In this document: piece by piece, positions 27,916 through 36,789 of the stretch | Position numbering within the stretch: the first letter of the stretch is position 1 | How the letters are laid out: the number at the start of each line of letters is the position of its first letter | NCBI RefSeq assembly: GCF_015477835.1 | Contig: NZ_JADLQN010000001.1 | Coordinates: 1,116,001-1,180,000, forward strand | DNA length: 64,000 nt | Direction of reading: 5' to 3' | Source: Nocardia higoensis | Lineage (GTDB): Bacteria > Actinomycetota > Actinomycetes > Mycobacteriales > Mycobacteriaceae | Position numbers and translations under genes: made by a program | The notes under the pieces: model-generated | Seen by the model: only the letters and a program-made list of their open reading frames with translations | Databases searched by the model: none | Told to the model about the DNA's origin: nothing

Positions 27916-27946
27916 CCGCATCCGAACTCGAACGGAGTCTTCTCCC

Positions 27947-28510
27947 ATGATCAAGCGATCCCTGCACCGTCGCGTCGCCGGCCTCGCCGTCGTCGCGATC
28001 ACCCCCTTTCTGCTGAACGCCTGCTCCAGCGACAGCTCGCCCGCCGAAACCACCGCGGCCCAGGAAGTCACCATCGAGGACCAGTGGATCAAGGCCGCCG
28101 ACAGCGGCATGTCCGCCGCCTTCGGTGTGCTCACCAATACCGGCGACAGCGAACTGACCATCGTGTCGGCCACCAGCCCGGCCTCCCAACGCGTCGAACT
28201 CCACGAGGTCGTGGTCGACGCGGCAGGCGCCTCCACCATGCGTGAGAAGGAAGGCGGCTTCGTCGTGCCCGCGGGCAGCACCTTGACGCTGGCGCCCGGT
28301 CACGAGCACATCATGTTCATGGGCCTCAACGGCCCGCTGCGCACCGGTTCGGAAGTGCCCGTGACCCTGTCCTTCGACGACGGCTCGACGACGACATTCA
28401 CCGCGCAGGTCCGCGACTTCGCGGGCAATCAGGAGAACTACGTGCCCAACTCCGGGCACGGCGCTCCGGCGACCCCGGCGACTCCGGCGACCCCGAATGA
28501 CGGTGCCTGA
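27947..28510 (+). CDS. Copper chaperone PCu(A)C-family lipoprotein
   Basis: 187 residues. The signal ends in the lipobox LLNAC (Cys26), so it is an extracytoplasmic lipoprotein. The PCu(A)C copper site H-x(10,11)-M-x(21,22)-H-x-M is present as His86, Met98, His121 and Met123. Such proteins bind Cu(I) and pass it to oxidases or to DyP-type enzymes; in Streptomyces the relative ECuC works with DtpA. The C-terminus is a Pro/Ala/Thr repeat (ATPATPATP). The frame is open upstream, but the ATG at 27947 gives the signal sequence. The stop lies inside the start of the peroxidase gene (14-bp overlap), so the two are coupled. Confidence 0.9.
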   Translation: MIKRSLHRRVAGLAVVAITPFLLNACSSDSSPAETTAAQEVTIEDQWIKAADSGMSAAFGVLTNTGDSELTIVSATSPASQRVELHEVVVDAAGASTMREKEGGFVVPAGSTLTLAPGHEHIMFMGLNGPLRTGSEVPVTLSFDDGSTTTFTAQVRDFAGNQENYVPNSGHGAPATPATPATPNDGA

Positions 28511-29711
28511 GCGCGAACAGGCGCGGGGTTGGTCACGGCGGCGGCTGCTGGGAGCGGGCGCCGTCGCGGCGGGCGCGGCGGGCGCCGCCGGGCTCGGGGC
28601 GGGAACTCTCGCGCGCGGCAGTGGCGAGAGCGCGGCACCTTCGGCCGGGGCGACCGAACCGTTCCACGGCGAGCACCAGGCCGGGATCGCCACCCGGCCG
28701 CAGCGGCACGCCACCTTCCTGGCCTTCGACCTGCGCCCCGGCCTCGACCGCGACGACATCATCGGCCTGCTGAAGATCTGGACGGCCGATGCCGCGCGCC
28801 TGACCGGAGGCGAACCCGCCCTCGCCGATACCGAACCGGAACTGGCGGCCCGCCCCGCGCGGCTCACCGTCACCGTCGGATTCGGCCCGGGCGTGTTCGC
28901 CGTCTCCGGGTTGGACCGCCACCGGCCCGCCTGGCTGGGACCGCTGCCGCCGTTTGCCATCGACCGGCTCGATCCGGCGTGGTGCGACGGCGACCTGCTC
29001 CTCCAGATCTGCGCGGAGGAAGCCACCACCGTGGCGCACGCGGTCCGAGTGCTCTCCCGCAGCGTCACCTCCCTGGTGACCGTGCGCTGGGTGCAACGCG
29101 GCTTCCGCGACGCCGAGCCCGGCCGCACCCCGCGCAATCTCATGGGGCAGGTCGACGGCACGGTCAATCCCACGCCCGGCGTGGAATTCGACCGGCTGGT
29201 GTGGGACGACGGGGCGGCGACCCCGTGGCTGGCCGGCGGCACGTCCCTGGTGCTGCGCCGCATCGCGATGAACCTCGACACCTGGGACCAGATCGACCCG
29301 GCCGGACGCGAGCTCACCATCGGCCGCACGCTGGCCACCGGCGCCCCGCTGACCGGCACGAAGGAGTTCGACGACCCCGACCTCACCGCCGTCGACTCGT
29401 TGGGTATCCCGGTCATTCCACCGTCGTCGCACGTCGCGCGCGCCAGGCGCACCCACCCCGGCGAGCAGTTCCTTCGACGTGGCTACAACTACGACGACGC
29501 TCCGGGCCCGGGCCAGATCTCCAACTCCGGCCAGCTGTTCACCGCCTACCAGCGCGACCTGCACACCCAATTCCTTCCGGTGCAGGCACGCCTGGCGGAG
29601 TTCGACGCTCTCAACGAGTGGACGACCCCCATCGGCTCGGCGGTGTTCGTCCTGCCTCCCGGTGTGCCGGAGCCGGGCGGGTACCTCGGGCAGACCCTGT
29701 TCGAAGCATGA
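28497..29711 (+). CDS. Tat-exported DyP-type heme peroxidase
   Basis: 404 residues. A twin-arginine signal (GWSRRRLLGAGAVAAG, residues 11-26) predicts folded export. DyP landmarks are the GxxDG motif GQVDG at 217-221 with catalytic Asp220, the likely proximal heme ligand His312 in SSHVARARRTHP, and LRRGYNYDD with the distal-side Arg region. The enzyme reduces hydrogen peroxide with a one-electron donor. The overlap with the PCu(A)C gene suggests copper-linked peroxidase function like Streptomyces DtpA. The EfeB iron-uptake type is less likely, as no EfeU or EfeO gene is near. Confidence 0.92.
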   Translation: MTVPEREQARGWSRRRLLGAGAVAAGAAGAAGLGAGTLARGSGESAAPSAGATEPFHGEHQAGIATRPQRHATFLAFDLRPGLDRDDIIGLLKIWTADAARLTGGEPALADTEPELAARPARLTVTVGFGPGVFAVSGLDRHRPAWLGPLPPFAIDRLDPAWCDGDLLLQICAEEATTVAHAVRVLSRSVTSLVTVRWVQRGFRDAEPGRTPRNLMGQVDGTVNPTPGVEFDRLVWDDGAATPWLAGGTSLVLRRIAMNLDTWDQIDPAGRELTIGRTLATGAPLTGTKEFDDPDLTAVDSLGIPVIPPSSHVARARRTHPGEQFLRRGYNYDDAPGPGQISNSGQLFTAYQRDLHTQFLPVQARLAEFDALNEWTTPIGSAVFVLPPGVPEPGGYLGQTLFEA

Positions 29712-29781
29712 CCCGGCGGGGTGGCCGGCTGAGCGCCGACGCCGCCCCACCGGCGAGCTCTGCTCAGACCATCGAGGTGGG

Positions 29782-30801
29782 TCAGCTGCTGATCGACGTT
29801 CGCGCTGCGAGCACTTCGGCCGCCCCTCGACACCAGCCGTCGATCACCCGCGCGACGGGGTCGACGGCGGTGACCAACCCGACGCCCTGCCCGGCGTCGA
29901 CCGGCAGCACGCGCGGATCGTCGGCGGCTATCCCGGCACGCAGGGCATCCTGGGCGTCGGTGTCGGTGCGCAGAGCGTCCTCGCGTCCGGTCCACCTGGT
30001 GACGAAATCGTTCCGCAGGACTCGCGACGGAAAACGGGCCGGCCACGGATAGCCCAAGGCCACATCGACAGCAGTGGTCACCACGGTGTCGGTCCCGTCG
30101 GCGGCGAGCATCGCCCGTCGACCGGCGGCCGACAGCGAGGATTCGGCGCACGCCGCCAAGGCGGTGCCGATCCACGCGCCGCCCGCGCCCGCGGCGAGCA
30201 CCGCGGCCAGGCTCGCGGCGGAACCGATCCCGCCCGCGGCCAGCACAGGGGTGTCGACGGCGGCGAGCACCGCGTCCAGCAGCGGCAGGGTGGCCATGTC
30301 GACCGCGCCGTGTCCGCCACCTTCGAGTCCACGCGCGACGAGGACGTCGACTCCGGCGTCGGCGGCACGGCGGGCGTGATCGGCGGTGAACACCTGGGTG
30401 GCGGTGCGGATGCCGTGCGACCGCACGCCCGCGACCCAGGACAGGTCCGTGCCGAAGGAGATCGCGATCAGCGCGGGGCGGGCGGCGACGGCAACCTCGA
30501 GCAACTCCGGGCGGGCGGCGACGACCCAGTCGACGAGGCCGATGCCGAACGAGGCGGTGACCGGCTCGACGTGGGCGAGTTCGCGGCGCAGGGCATCGGC
30601 TGTCGCGGCGCTGCCCATACCGATCATGCCGAGTCCACCCGCCGCGCTGACCGCCGCGGCCAGCCGGCCTCCGGCCACCCCGCCCATGGGCGCGTTCACC
30701 ACCGGAACACGCAGGCCGAGGGCGCGCGACCACGGCGTGGCGAGAATGTGTTCGACGGCGGAGCCTGGCGGGAACTGCGCGGTCTCATCAGCGGGCGGCA
30801 C
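29782..30801 (-). CDS. Nitronate monooxygenase-family FMN oxidoreductase
   Basis: About 339 residues from the GTG at 30801; a GTG at 30900 would add 33 residues of non-family sequence. The NMO/2-nitropropane dioxygenase fold is supported by VPVVNAPMGGVAGGRLAAAVSAAGGLGMIG at the start, the FMN-site GLEGGGHGAVD and LAAGGIGSAASLAAVLAAGAGGAWIGTAL. The enzyme would oxidise nitronates or act as an enoyl reductase-like flavoprotein; the exact substrate is unknown. It is divergent from the acyl-CoA synthetase gene. Confidence 0.85.
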   Translation of the reverse strand: MPPADETAQFPPGSAVEHILATPWSRALGLRVPVVNAPMGGVAGGRLAAAVSAAGGLGMIGMGSAATADALRRELAHVEPVTASFGIGLVDWVVAARPELLEVAVAARPALIAISFGTDLSWVAGVRSHGIRTATQVFTADHARRAADAGVDVLVARGLEGGGHGAVDMATLPLLDAVLAAVDTPVLAAGGIGSAASLAAVLAAGAGGAWIGTALAACAESSLSAAGRRAMLAADGTDTVVTTAVDVALGYPWPARFPSRVLRNDFVTRWTGREDALRTDTDAQDALRAGIAADDPRVLPVDAGQGVGLVTAVDPVARVIDGWCRGAAEVLAARTSISS

Positions 30802-31032
30802 AGCTCCATGCCAGCACAGCCGGGATCGGCCGCGGCAAGCGGGTCCCGCCGAAGCGCAGCGGCACCGCGGATCTGTGACAGAACACGAATCCTGGTTCAC
30901 TTTCGGCTATTGTCCTGTACCAGAGCAACCGCTCGACGGGACATCGACGACGCCGGCCCGGCCGCGTTTCGTCATATCCCGGCCAGGCCAGGCGGTCACC
31001 GCAACGGACCGCTCGTTCCCGCGAGGAGCACC

Positions 31033-32565
31033 ATGTACCCCGGCGCACACGTCGACCACTTCCCGGACAAGCCCGCGGTGGTCATGGCCGAATCCGGCGA
31101 GACGCTGACCTATCGGGAGCTGGAGGACAACTCGATCCGGCTCGCGCGGTACCTGCGCGAGGCCGGGCTGCGTCGCGGCGACCACATCGCGCTGGTGTCG
31201 GGCAACGATCCCAAGATCTACGAGGTCTACTGGGCCGCATTGCGATCCGGGCTTTACATCACCGCCGTCAACTGGCACCTGGCGCCCGCCGAGATCGCCT
31301 ACATCGTCGACGATTGCGGAGCGAAGGCGCTGATCGTGTCGGCCGATCTGTCCGAGGCCGCGCAGGCGATCGTCGAGCAGACTCCGAAGGTGGAACTGCG
31401 CATCGCCTACGGCGGCGAGGTCCCCGGCCACGCGTCCTACGAAGACGCGCTGGCTTCCTCCTCGGCCGAGCCGATGGAAGATCAGCCGCGCGGCACCGAC
31501 ATGTTGTACTCCTCGGGCACCACCGGCAGGCCGAAGGGCATCAAGCAGCCGCTGCCGGAACGCCAGGTCGGCGACGCCCCCGGCGACACCTACACCGCGA
31601 TCTTCGGCCCGATGTACGGGTTCGACACCGAGACCGTGTATCTGTCCCCGGCGCCGCTGTATCACGCCGCGCCGCTGCGTTTCGGCGGCGTCGTGCACGC
31701 CCTGGGCGGCACGCTGGTCGTGATGGAGAAGTTCGACGCCGAGAAGGCGCTGGCAGCCATCGAGAAGTTCTCGGTCACCCACAGCCAGTGGGTGCCGACC
31801 ATGTTCGTGCGCATGCTCAAGCTCGACGAGTCGGTGCGCAACCGCTACGACGTGTCCAGCCTGAAAGTTGCCGTGCACGCCGCGGCACCGTGTCCGGTCG
31901 AGGTCAAGCGCGCGATGATCGACTGGTGGGGCCCGGTGCTGCACGAGTACTACGCCTCCACCGAGGCCAACGGCGTCACCTTCATCGACAGCGAGCAGTG
32001 GCTGCGCAAGCAGGGCTCGGTCGGCAAGGCGGGGCTGGGCGTCATCCGCATCTGCGGCGAGGACGGCGCGGAGCTGCCGACCGGCGAGATCGGCACCGTG
32101 TACTTCGAGCGCGAGGTGGCGCCGTTCGCCTACCACAACGATCCGGCCAAGACCGCCGAGGCGGCTCACCCCGAGCATCCGACGTGGACCACCACCGGCG
32201 ATATCGGCTACATCGACGACGAGGGCTACCTGTTCCTCACCGATCGCAAGGCTTTCATGATCATCTCCGGCGGCGTGAACATCTACCCGCAGGAGATCGA
32301 GGACGCGCTCGCCCTGCATCCGAAGGTGCTGGACGTGGCCGTGATCGGCGTGCCCGACGAGGAGATGGGCGAGTCGGTGAAGGCGGTCGTACAGGCGGCG
32401 CCCGGGGTGCAGACCGGACCGGAGCTGGCGAGCGAACTGCGCGAGTACCTGCGCGAGCGGATCGCCCACTACAAGGTTCCCCGCAGCTTCGACTTCGCCG
32501 AGGACCTGCCCCGCACGCCCACCGGCAAGCTGGTCAAGGGCAAGCTGCGCGCCCAGTACGTCTGA
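31033..32565 (+). CDS. Fatty acyl-CoA synthetase (FadD family)
   Basis: 510 residues from the ATG at 31033 (GAGGAG six bases upstream). The frame is open for 1.5 kb upstream, but that part lies across other genes. The ANL-family P-loop is LYSSGTTGRPKGI (about 158-170). Later motifs are YYASTEANG, TTGDIGYIDDEGYLFLTDRKAFMIISGGVNIYPQEIE and the C-terminal PTGKLVKGKL with the catalytic Lys. It activates a carboxylic acid with ATP and CoA. The overall pattern is nearest mycobacterial FadD4-like proteins, but I would not assign the number. It ends at a strong hairpin. Confidence 0.88.
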   Translation: MYPGAHVDHFPDKPAVVMAESGETLTYRELEDNSIRLARYLREAGLRRGDHIALVSGNDPKIYEVYWAALRSGLYITAVNWHLAPAEIAYIVDDCGAKALIVSADLSEAAQAIVEQTPKVELRIAYGGEVPGHASYEDALASSSAEPMEDQPRGTDMLYSSGTTGRPKGIKQPLPERQVGDAPGDTYTAIFGPMYGFDTETVYLSPAPLYHAAPLRFGGVVHALGGTLVVMEKFDAEKALAAIEKFSVTHSQWVPTMFVRMLKLDESVRNRYDVSSLKVAVHAAAPCPVEVKRAMIDWWGPVLHEYYASTEANGVTFIDSEQWLRKQGSVGKAGLGVIRICGEDGAELPTGEIGTVYFEREVAPFAYHNDPAKTAEAAHPEHPTWTTTGDIGYIDDEGYLFLTDRKAFMIISGGVNIYPQEIEDALALHPKVLDVAVIGVPDEEMGESVKAVVQAAPGVQTGPELASELREYLRERIAHYKVPRSFDFAEDLPRTPTGKLVKGKLRAQYV

Positions 32566-32637
32566 GAAGTCCCGAGCCGTTCGGTCATGGCGGGCGGCTC
32601 GGAGCAGGACGCGCGGCGGACTGTTCGACGAGACGCA

Positions 32638-32672
32638 GGACGGTCCGGGCCCCGCGAGGGCCCGGACCGTCC
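32638..32672. terminator. Strong bidirectional terminator hairpin
   Basis: A 15-bp perfect stem (GGACGGTCCGGGCCC with its complement) and the 5-base loop CGCGA lie between the convergent acyl-CoA synthetase and HdeD genes. Confidence 0.8.
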
Positions 32673-32687
32673 CGGCAGCGACCTCGA

Positions 32688-33290
32688 CTACACGGGATTC
32701 GGGGGCACCCGAAGCGCTTCATCGAGCCTTCTGGCATCTCGGCGGACCCCGATCGCGGTGATGATCTCCATCACGCCGAGCACGATCAGCCAGATCCCCG
32801 CCACCAAGGTGAGGGTGGCGATCGAGGTGACCGGCCAGATCACCAGGACCACACCGGCGACGACGGTCAGCACGCCGAAGAAGCCCTGCCAGCCGCGTCC
32901 GGGCAGGGCGGGCTCGGACACCACGGCCACCAGCAACGCGACGCCGCGGAACAACCAGCCGATGCCGATCCACAGCCCGAGCAGCAGGATCGAGGCCAGT
33001 TCGTCGCGGAAGCAGAACACCCCGACCACGATCGACAGCGCGCCGCTGAGAAAATACAGCACCCGCATGCCCGCGGACCTGGTCGCGCCGAATGCCGAGA
33101 TCAATTGCAGCACACCGGAGACCACCAGGTAGATGCCGAACAGGATGCCTGCCACCAGCAGTGTCTTGCCGGGCCACACCAAGATCACGATGCCGAGCAA
33201 TATCGAGATAACACCGGTCACGAGAATCGCCTGCCACGCCGATCTGGCGAGTGTCTGGACCGGCCCTTCCACCACGTTTTCCGTTGTCAT
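32688..33290 (-). CDS. HdeD-family membrane protein
   Basis: 200 residues with six hydrophobic segments in three pairs, e.g. AILVTGVISILLGIVILVWP, LLVAGILFGIYLVVSGVLQL, VVAGVVLVIWPVTSIATLTLVAGIWLIVLGVMEII. This is the HdeD (DUF308) architecture, whose internal repeat contains the WP-x-x-(S/T) motif (here VWPGKT and IWPVTS). HdeD proteins are linked to acid resistance in E. coli, and their role in actinobacteria is unknown. The C-terminal tail is basic and cytoplasmic. Confidence 0.88.
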   Translation of the reverse strand: MTTENVVEGPVQTLARSAWQAILVTGVISILLGIVILVWPGKTLLVAGILFGIYLVVSGVLQLISAFGATRSAGMRVLYFLSGALSIVVGVFCFRDELASILLLGLWIGIGWLFRGVALLVAVVSEPALPGRGWQGFFGVLTVVAGVVLVIWPVTSIATLTLVAGIWLIVLGVMEIITAIGVRRDARRLDEALRVPPNPV

Positions 33291-33357
33291 GGGCAGATGC
33301 TATTCCGGGCGAAGGGATTTGCCCCGGATATGCCGCGGCCCGTCACCGAGTCACCGT

Positions 33358-33771
33358 TCACCGGCCCTCGCCAGCGATGTTCACCATCCAGGCGATGCCG
33401 AAGCGGTCGACGCACATGCCGAACTCGTCGCCCCATATCTGCTTCTCCAGCGGCACGGTCACGACACCACCGTCACCGAGTCGTTCCCACCAGCGGCGCA
33501 GCCGGTCCGCGTCCTCGCCGCTGAGGCTGATCGAGATGCTGCTGCCCTCCTGGTACTGCATGTCCGGCGGGGTGTCCGCGGCCATCAGCGTGAAACCGTC
33601 AGCGGTCTCGAGCTGCCCGTGCATCACCAGCGAGCCGAGGTCTCCTGCCGCGTCTCCGACGTCGCCGAAGGTCTGGATCGACAGGGTTCCGCCGAAGACG
33701 TCGCGGTAGAACTCGAGCGCCTGCCTGGCTTCGGTGCGGAAGCTGATGTAGGGGTTGAGCTTGCACGCCAT
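33358..33771 (-). CDS. VOC/PhnB-like glyoxalase-fold protein
   Basis: 137 residues from the ATG at 33771, with GAGGAG nine bases upstream. The PhnB-like vicinal-oxygen-chelate fold is indicated by LNPYISFRTEARQALEFYRDVFGG at the N-terminus, the central MHGQLETADGFTLMAAD and the C-terminal WGDEFGMCVDRFGIAWMVNI. The family binds a metal or small ligand, and the function of single-domain members is mostly unknown. It may be a resistance or demethylase-like protein. It is divergent from the GT9 gene. Confidence 0.88.
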   Translation of the reverse strand: MACKLNPYISFRTEARQALEFYRDVFGGTLSIQTFGDVGDAAGDLGSLVMHGQLETADGFTLMAADTPPDMQYQEGSSISISLSGEDADRLRRWWERLGDGGVVTVPLEKQIWGDEFGMCVDRFGIAWMVNIAGEGR

Positions 33772-34021
33772 GACCAATACTCCTCGTCGTGGGAATTCGG
33801 CTGGGAGATGCGTCCAGCTGGGAGAACACCGCCGAGGCGGCCGGGATCGACGATACTGCCCGCGGCGCGCAGTGGGATCGATTACGCCGTAGCTGATCAA
33901 CGTTTATCGCCGCCACGCCAGGGGAAGTCCTCATCCAGTGACTCTCGCTGCGTGCGCCGAAGCCGGGCCTCGGGTGAGCGAGTCGGGGACCACGAACCGA
34001 AGGCTGCTAGGAGAGACGAAG

Positions 34022-35011
34022 GTGGCGGAACTACTCGTGCTTCAGGCACGCGGGCTGGGCGCTCTGCTCACCGCGGTCCCGGCACTCCGCGCACTGCGGA
34101 GAGCCGAGCCGGGTCACCGCATCGTGCTCGCCGCACCGCAACGGCTCAAGCCGATCGTGGACCTCATCTCCTCGGTCGACACCCTGCTGCCGACCTCCTC
34201 CCCCGACACCCTGCGCTGGGACGCCCCCGCCCCCGCACTCGCGGTGAACCTGCACGGACCGGGCCCGGAGAGCATCGCCGCCCTGAACCGGACCGGCGCC
34301 GACCGAGTGCTCACCCACCGTCATCAGGCGTATCCCGAGATCGACGGACCGCAATGGCAGCCCGAGGTGCACGACACCGAACGCTGGTGCCATCTGCTCG
34401 AATCCCGCGGCATCGTGGCCGACCGCCGCAACCTGGGCCTGGTGCCGCCGGTGGCGACGACCAGCCATCGCGACTGCGTCGTCGTCCACATCGGCGCCGG
34501 CGCTCCCGCGCGGCGCTGGCCGGCCGAACGGTTCGCCTCGGTCGTCCGCCATCTACTGGTGCTGGGCCGCGAGGTGGTGCTCACCGGCGACGAGTTCGAA
34601 CGCGATATCGCCCTCACCGTCGCCGCCCGCGCGGGACTGGGCCGAGACCGGGTGCTGGCGGGCGCGCAGAACCTCATCGAACTGGCCGCGACGATCGCCG
34701 AGGCCGCCCTGGTCATCAGCGGCGACACCGGTATCGCGCATCTGGCGACCGCGTTCGGTACCCGCACCGTGCTGCTGTTCGGCCCGACCCCGCCACGCTG
34801 CGCCGGACCGCCGCCACACCTGATGGGCAGGCATGCGGTGCTGTGGACGGGACGGTACGGCGACCCCTTCGCCGACGCACCCGACCCCGGCCTGCTCGAA
34901 ATCGACGTGGCCGATGTGGTAGACGCCGCCGCGCGGCAGCTCACCCGCCGCACCTGGTCGGGCACCGCCCCTGGGGACCGCCGCCCGACCGGCTTTCGCC
35001 GGGTCGGCTGA
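34022..35011 (+). CDS. Glycosyltransferase family 9 (heptosyltransferase-like)
   Basis: 329 residues from the GTG at 34022 with AGGAGAG nine bases upstream. GT9 is a GT-B fold. The N-terminal part begins AELLVLQARGLGALLTAVPALRALRRAEPG. The C-terminal donor-binding half has VVVHIGAGAPARRWPAERFASVV and ISGDTGIAHLATAFGTRTVLLFGPT, the last being the family hallmark. In Gram-negatives these enzymes add heptose to LPS core. In actinobacteria they act in envelope glycan or glycolipid synthesis, and the acceptor is unknown here. It is convergent with the ArsR gene, 15 bp apart. Confidence 0.87.
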   Translation: MAELLVLQARGLGALLTAVPALRALRRAEPGHRIVLAAPQRLKPIVDLISSVDTLLPTSSPDTLRWDAPAPALAVNLHGPGPESIAALNRTGADRVLTHRHQAYPEIDGPQWQPEVHDTERWCHLLESRGIVADRRNLGLVPPVATTSHRDCVVVHIGAGAPARRWPAERFASVVRHLLVLGREVVLTGDEFERDIALTVAARAGLGRDRVLAGAQNLIELAATIAEAALVISGDTGIAHLATAFGTRTVLLFGPTPPRCAGPPPHLMGRHAVLWTGRYGDPFADAPDPGLLEIDVADVVDAAARQLTRRTWSGTAPGDRRPTGFRRVG

Positions 35012-35026
35012 CCAGCTGGGGCACAC

Positions 35027-35407
35027 TCACGGGGGTCCACGTTCGGGATCCGCCTCCGCCAGCGCCGCCGCATAGGCCGCCAACGCACTCGGCCAGAACT
35101 GTTCGAGGTAGTCACGGGCATCACCGAGCCCCCTCGGATCCAGGCTGTACATCCGGCGATTGCCGAGCGGACGCCGCATCACCAGGCGCGCGGCCCGCAG
35201 CACCTTCAGATGCTGGGAAACCGCCGAACTGCTCACCCGGGCGATCGCGGCCAGTTCGTTCACGGAGTGCGGGCCGCGTGCCAGCGTTTCGAACAACGCC
35301 CGCCGGGTGGGGTCGGCCAGCGCTTCGAGCGCCCGCACTCCGTTAGTCACCACTTCAATAGTCTGCGCAGCTGTGCGCGATTCTTCAAGATCGCCCCTAT
35401 AACGCAT
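35027..35407 (-). CDS. ArsR-family transcriptional regulator
   Basis: 126 residues if begun at the ATG ending at 35407; a GTG near 35353 is another possible start, as no convincing ribosome site distinguishes them. A winged HTH is clear: VRALEALADPTRRALFETLARGPHSVNELAAIARVSSSAVSQHLKVLRAARLVMRRPLGNRRMYSLD. There are no Cys pairs in the recognition region, so it is not a thiol-metal sensor of the ArsR/SmtB kind. It more resembles the YgaV/SdpR-like subgroup often paired with SRPBCC proteins. No such partner is adjacent. Confidence 0.82.
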   Translation of the reverse strand: MRYRGDLEESRTAAQTIEVVTNGVRALEALADPTRRALFETLARGPHSVNELAAIARVSSSAVSQHLKVLRAARLVMRRPLGNRRMYSLDPRGLGDARDYLEQFWPSALAAYAAALAEADPERGPP

Positions 35408-35524
35408 AAAGCCAGCTTGTCACCGCTGACACGGCATGTCTTGATCACATCGTTATCTGAATCGAGCGTTTTCCCAGGACTGTGAAGGTAGCCACAGGAT
35501 TGCGGACACCACCGCGCACTGTCG

Positions 35525-35530
35525 TAACTT
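35525..35530 (+). promoter_or_regulatory. Probable -10 element of a leaderless M23 gene
   Basis: TAACTT fits the actinobacterial -10 pattern TANNNT and ends 7 bp before the ATG at 35538. There is no Shine-Dalgarno sequence, so transcription would start at the A of the ATG. Confidence 0.5.
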
Positions 35531-35537
35531 CATCGGC

Positions 35538-36296
35538 ATGCCCGTGACCGATTCGTTACCGACTGTTCGTCCGAGCACCGCCGCATCCCGTCGCCGCCGC
35601 GCCGCTGGCCGCTCGCTCGCCCTCGCCGCCGCGGTCGGCATCAGCCTCACCACCGTCAACGCATTCGGACCTGAGGAGGCAGGTGCCGCCTCCGCCGCCG
35701 AGATCGTCCGCACCCCTCGCGTGCTCATCGACTCGACCACCGACCTGACGAAGTTCACCGCCTTCTCTTCGCGTGAAGTCACGAGCCCGGAACTCCCGCC
35801 GCTGCCCGGACTCCCCGAGATCACCGTCGAACAGACCCCGTGGGCGGAGCATCTTCTCGCCCAGCTGGCGCCGCCTCCCCCGCCCCCGCCCGCGCCCCCG
35901 CGCCCGACCACCGTCCGGCCTACCGCGGGTGTGCTCACCTCGGGCTTCGGCTACCGCTGGGGCGCCATGCACGCGGGCCTGGACTTCGGCGACCCGCTCG
36001 GCGCACCCATCGCGGCCGTCACCGACGGCGTCGTGATCGAAGCCGGGCCGGCCGGCGGATTCGGTCTGTGGGTTCGTGTCCAGCAGGACGACGGCTCCAT
36101 CGGCGTCTACGGCCACATGAACGACATCCTCGTCTCCGTCGGCCAGCCTGTCCGCGCGGGCGACGTGATCGCCACCGTGGGCAGCCGCGGTTACTCCACC
36201 GGCCCGCACCTGCACTACGAGGTGCATCTGCCCGGGGTCGGCCCGATCGACCCGGCAGGTTGGCTGAGCGCGCGCGGCATCGACGTGCACCACTGA
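35538..36296 (+). CDS. Secreted M23-family metallopeptidase
   Basis: 252 residues. A basic N-terminus (SRRRRAAGRS) and a hydrophobic stretch form a signal or anchor to about residue 50. A linker with a polyproline run (APPPPPPPAPPRP, about 111-123) probably crosses the cell wall. The C-terminal LytM/M23 domain (about 128-245) has the zinc ligands His145 and Asp149 (HAGLD) and His226 in HLH, plus His193 in YGHM. These are endopeptidases of peptidoglycan cross-links; M. tuberculosis Rv0950c is similar in layout. Probable leaderless start. Confidence 0.9.
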   Translation: MPVTDSLPTVRPSTAASRRRRAAGRSLALAAAVGISLTTVNAFGPEEAGAASAAEIVRTPRVLIDSTTDLTKFTAFSSREVTSPELPPLPGLPEITVEQTPWAEHLLAQLAPPPPPPPAPPRPTTVRPTAGVLTSGFGYRWGAMHAGLDFGDPLGAPIAAVTDGVVIEAGPAGGFGLWVRVQQDDGSIGVYGHMNDILVSVGQPVRAGDVIATVGSRGYSTGPHLHYEVHLPGVGPIDPAGWLSARGIDVHH

Positions 36297-36321
36297 GTCG
36301 CGCCCACCCGGGGCACCGCCC

Positions 36322-36645
36322 TCAGCGCAGCCGTTCCGCCTCACGAGCGAGCTTCACCAGCGCGACGCTCAGATCGTGCAGTTCCTCGGCGCTCGCCCCC
36401 TCCTCGATCGCCGTCGCGATGTCCTCGGCCGCACAGCGCGCCGCGAACCAACGGTCGGCCAGATCGGCGGCCTCCTGAGCACTGAGGATCACCGAATCCT
36501 CCGGGATTCCGGTGCCTTTCACACTGTTGCGGTGCTCGTAGGCACGCTGCCTGCACGATTGACGGCAGTAGCGGCGCCGGCGCCCCGACTCGGACTCCAC
36601 GATCTCCCGCCCGCACCACAGGCAGGCCAGCAAGCGCCGCGTCAT
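36322..36645 (-). CDS. Small Cys4 zinc-ribbon-like protein
   Basis: 107 residues. The N-terminus has CLWCGREI (Cys8, Cys11) and RRRYCRQSCRQRAYEHR (two more Cys), forming a C-x2-C-x15-C-x3-C site that should bind zinc. This is the pattern of a recurrent actinobacterial family of small hypothetical proteins. The C-terminal part is helical and charged (AEDIATAIEEGASAEELHDLSVALVKLAREAERLR). A nucleic-acid role is plausible from the basic Cys region, but not shown. It is divergent from rbpA. Confidence 0.8.
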   Translation of the reverse strand: MTRRLLACLWCGREIVESESGRRRRYCRQSCRQRAYEHRNSVKGTGIPEDSVILSAQEAADLADRWFAARCAAEDIATAIEEGASAEELHDLSVALVKLAREAERLR

Positions 36646-36789
36646 GGGCCAAGAGACTAGTGCGTCACACGCGGATTCGCGCGCGGACCCCGCGACATGC
36701 GCCCGCTACCCGGCACATGCCGGCGACGGCCGCGAGCAGCACCGACCGTGCCACCGACTAGAATGGAACGGTTCGCCGATCGCCGGATC

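Noticed and set aside
27830-29452. 540-residue open frame antisense to the DyP and PCu(A)C genes
   Set aside because: Its composition is Arg/Ser/Gly/Pro-rich without a fold, and it lies fully opposite two well-supported genes. It is a GC-driven shadow.
30875-30900. GAAC-N10-GTTC and GTGA/TCAC symmetry before the acyl-CoA synthetase
   Set aside because: Only the outer bases match, and the centre is asymmetric. Too weak to list as an operator.
35408-35537. ydaO-type c-di-AMP riboswitch before the M23 peptidase
   Set aside because: Actinobacterial cell-wall hydrolase genes often have one, but the conserved core was not found in this short region and the gene looks leaderless.
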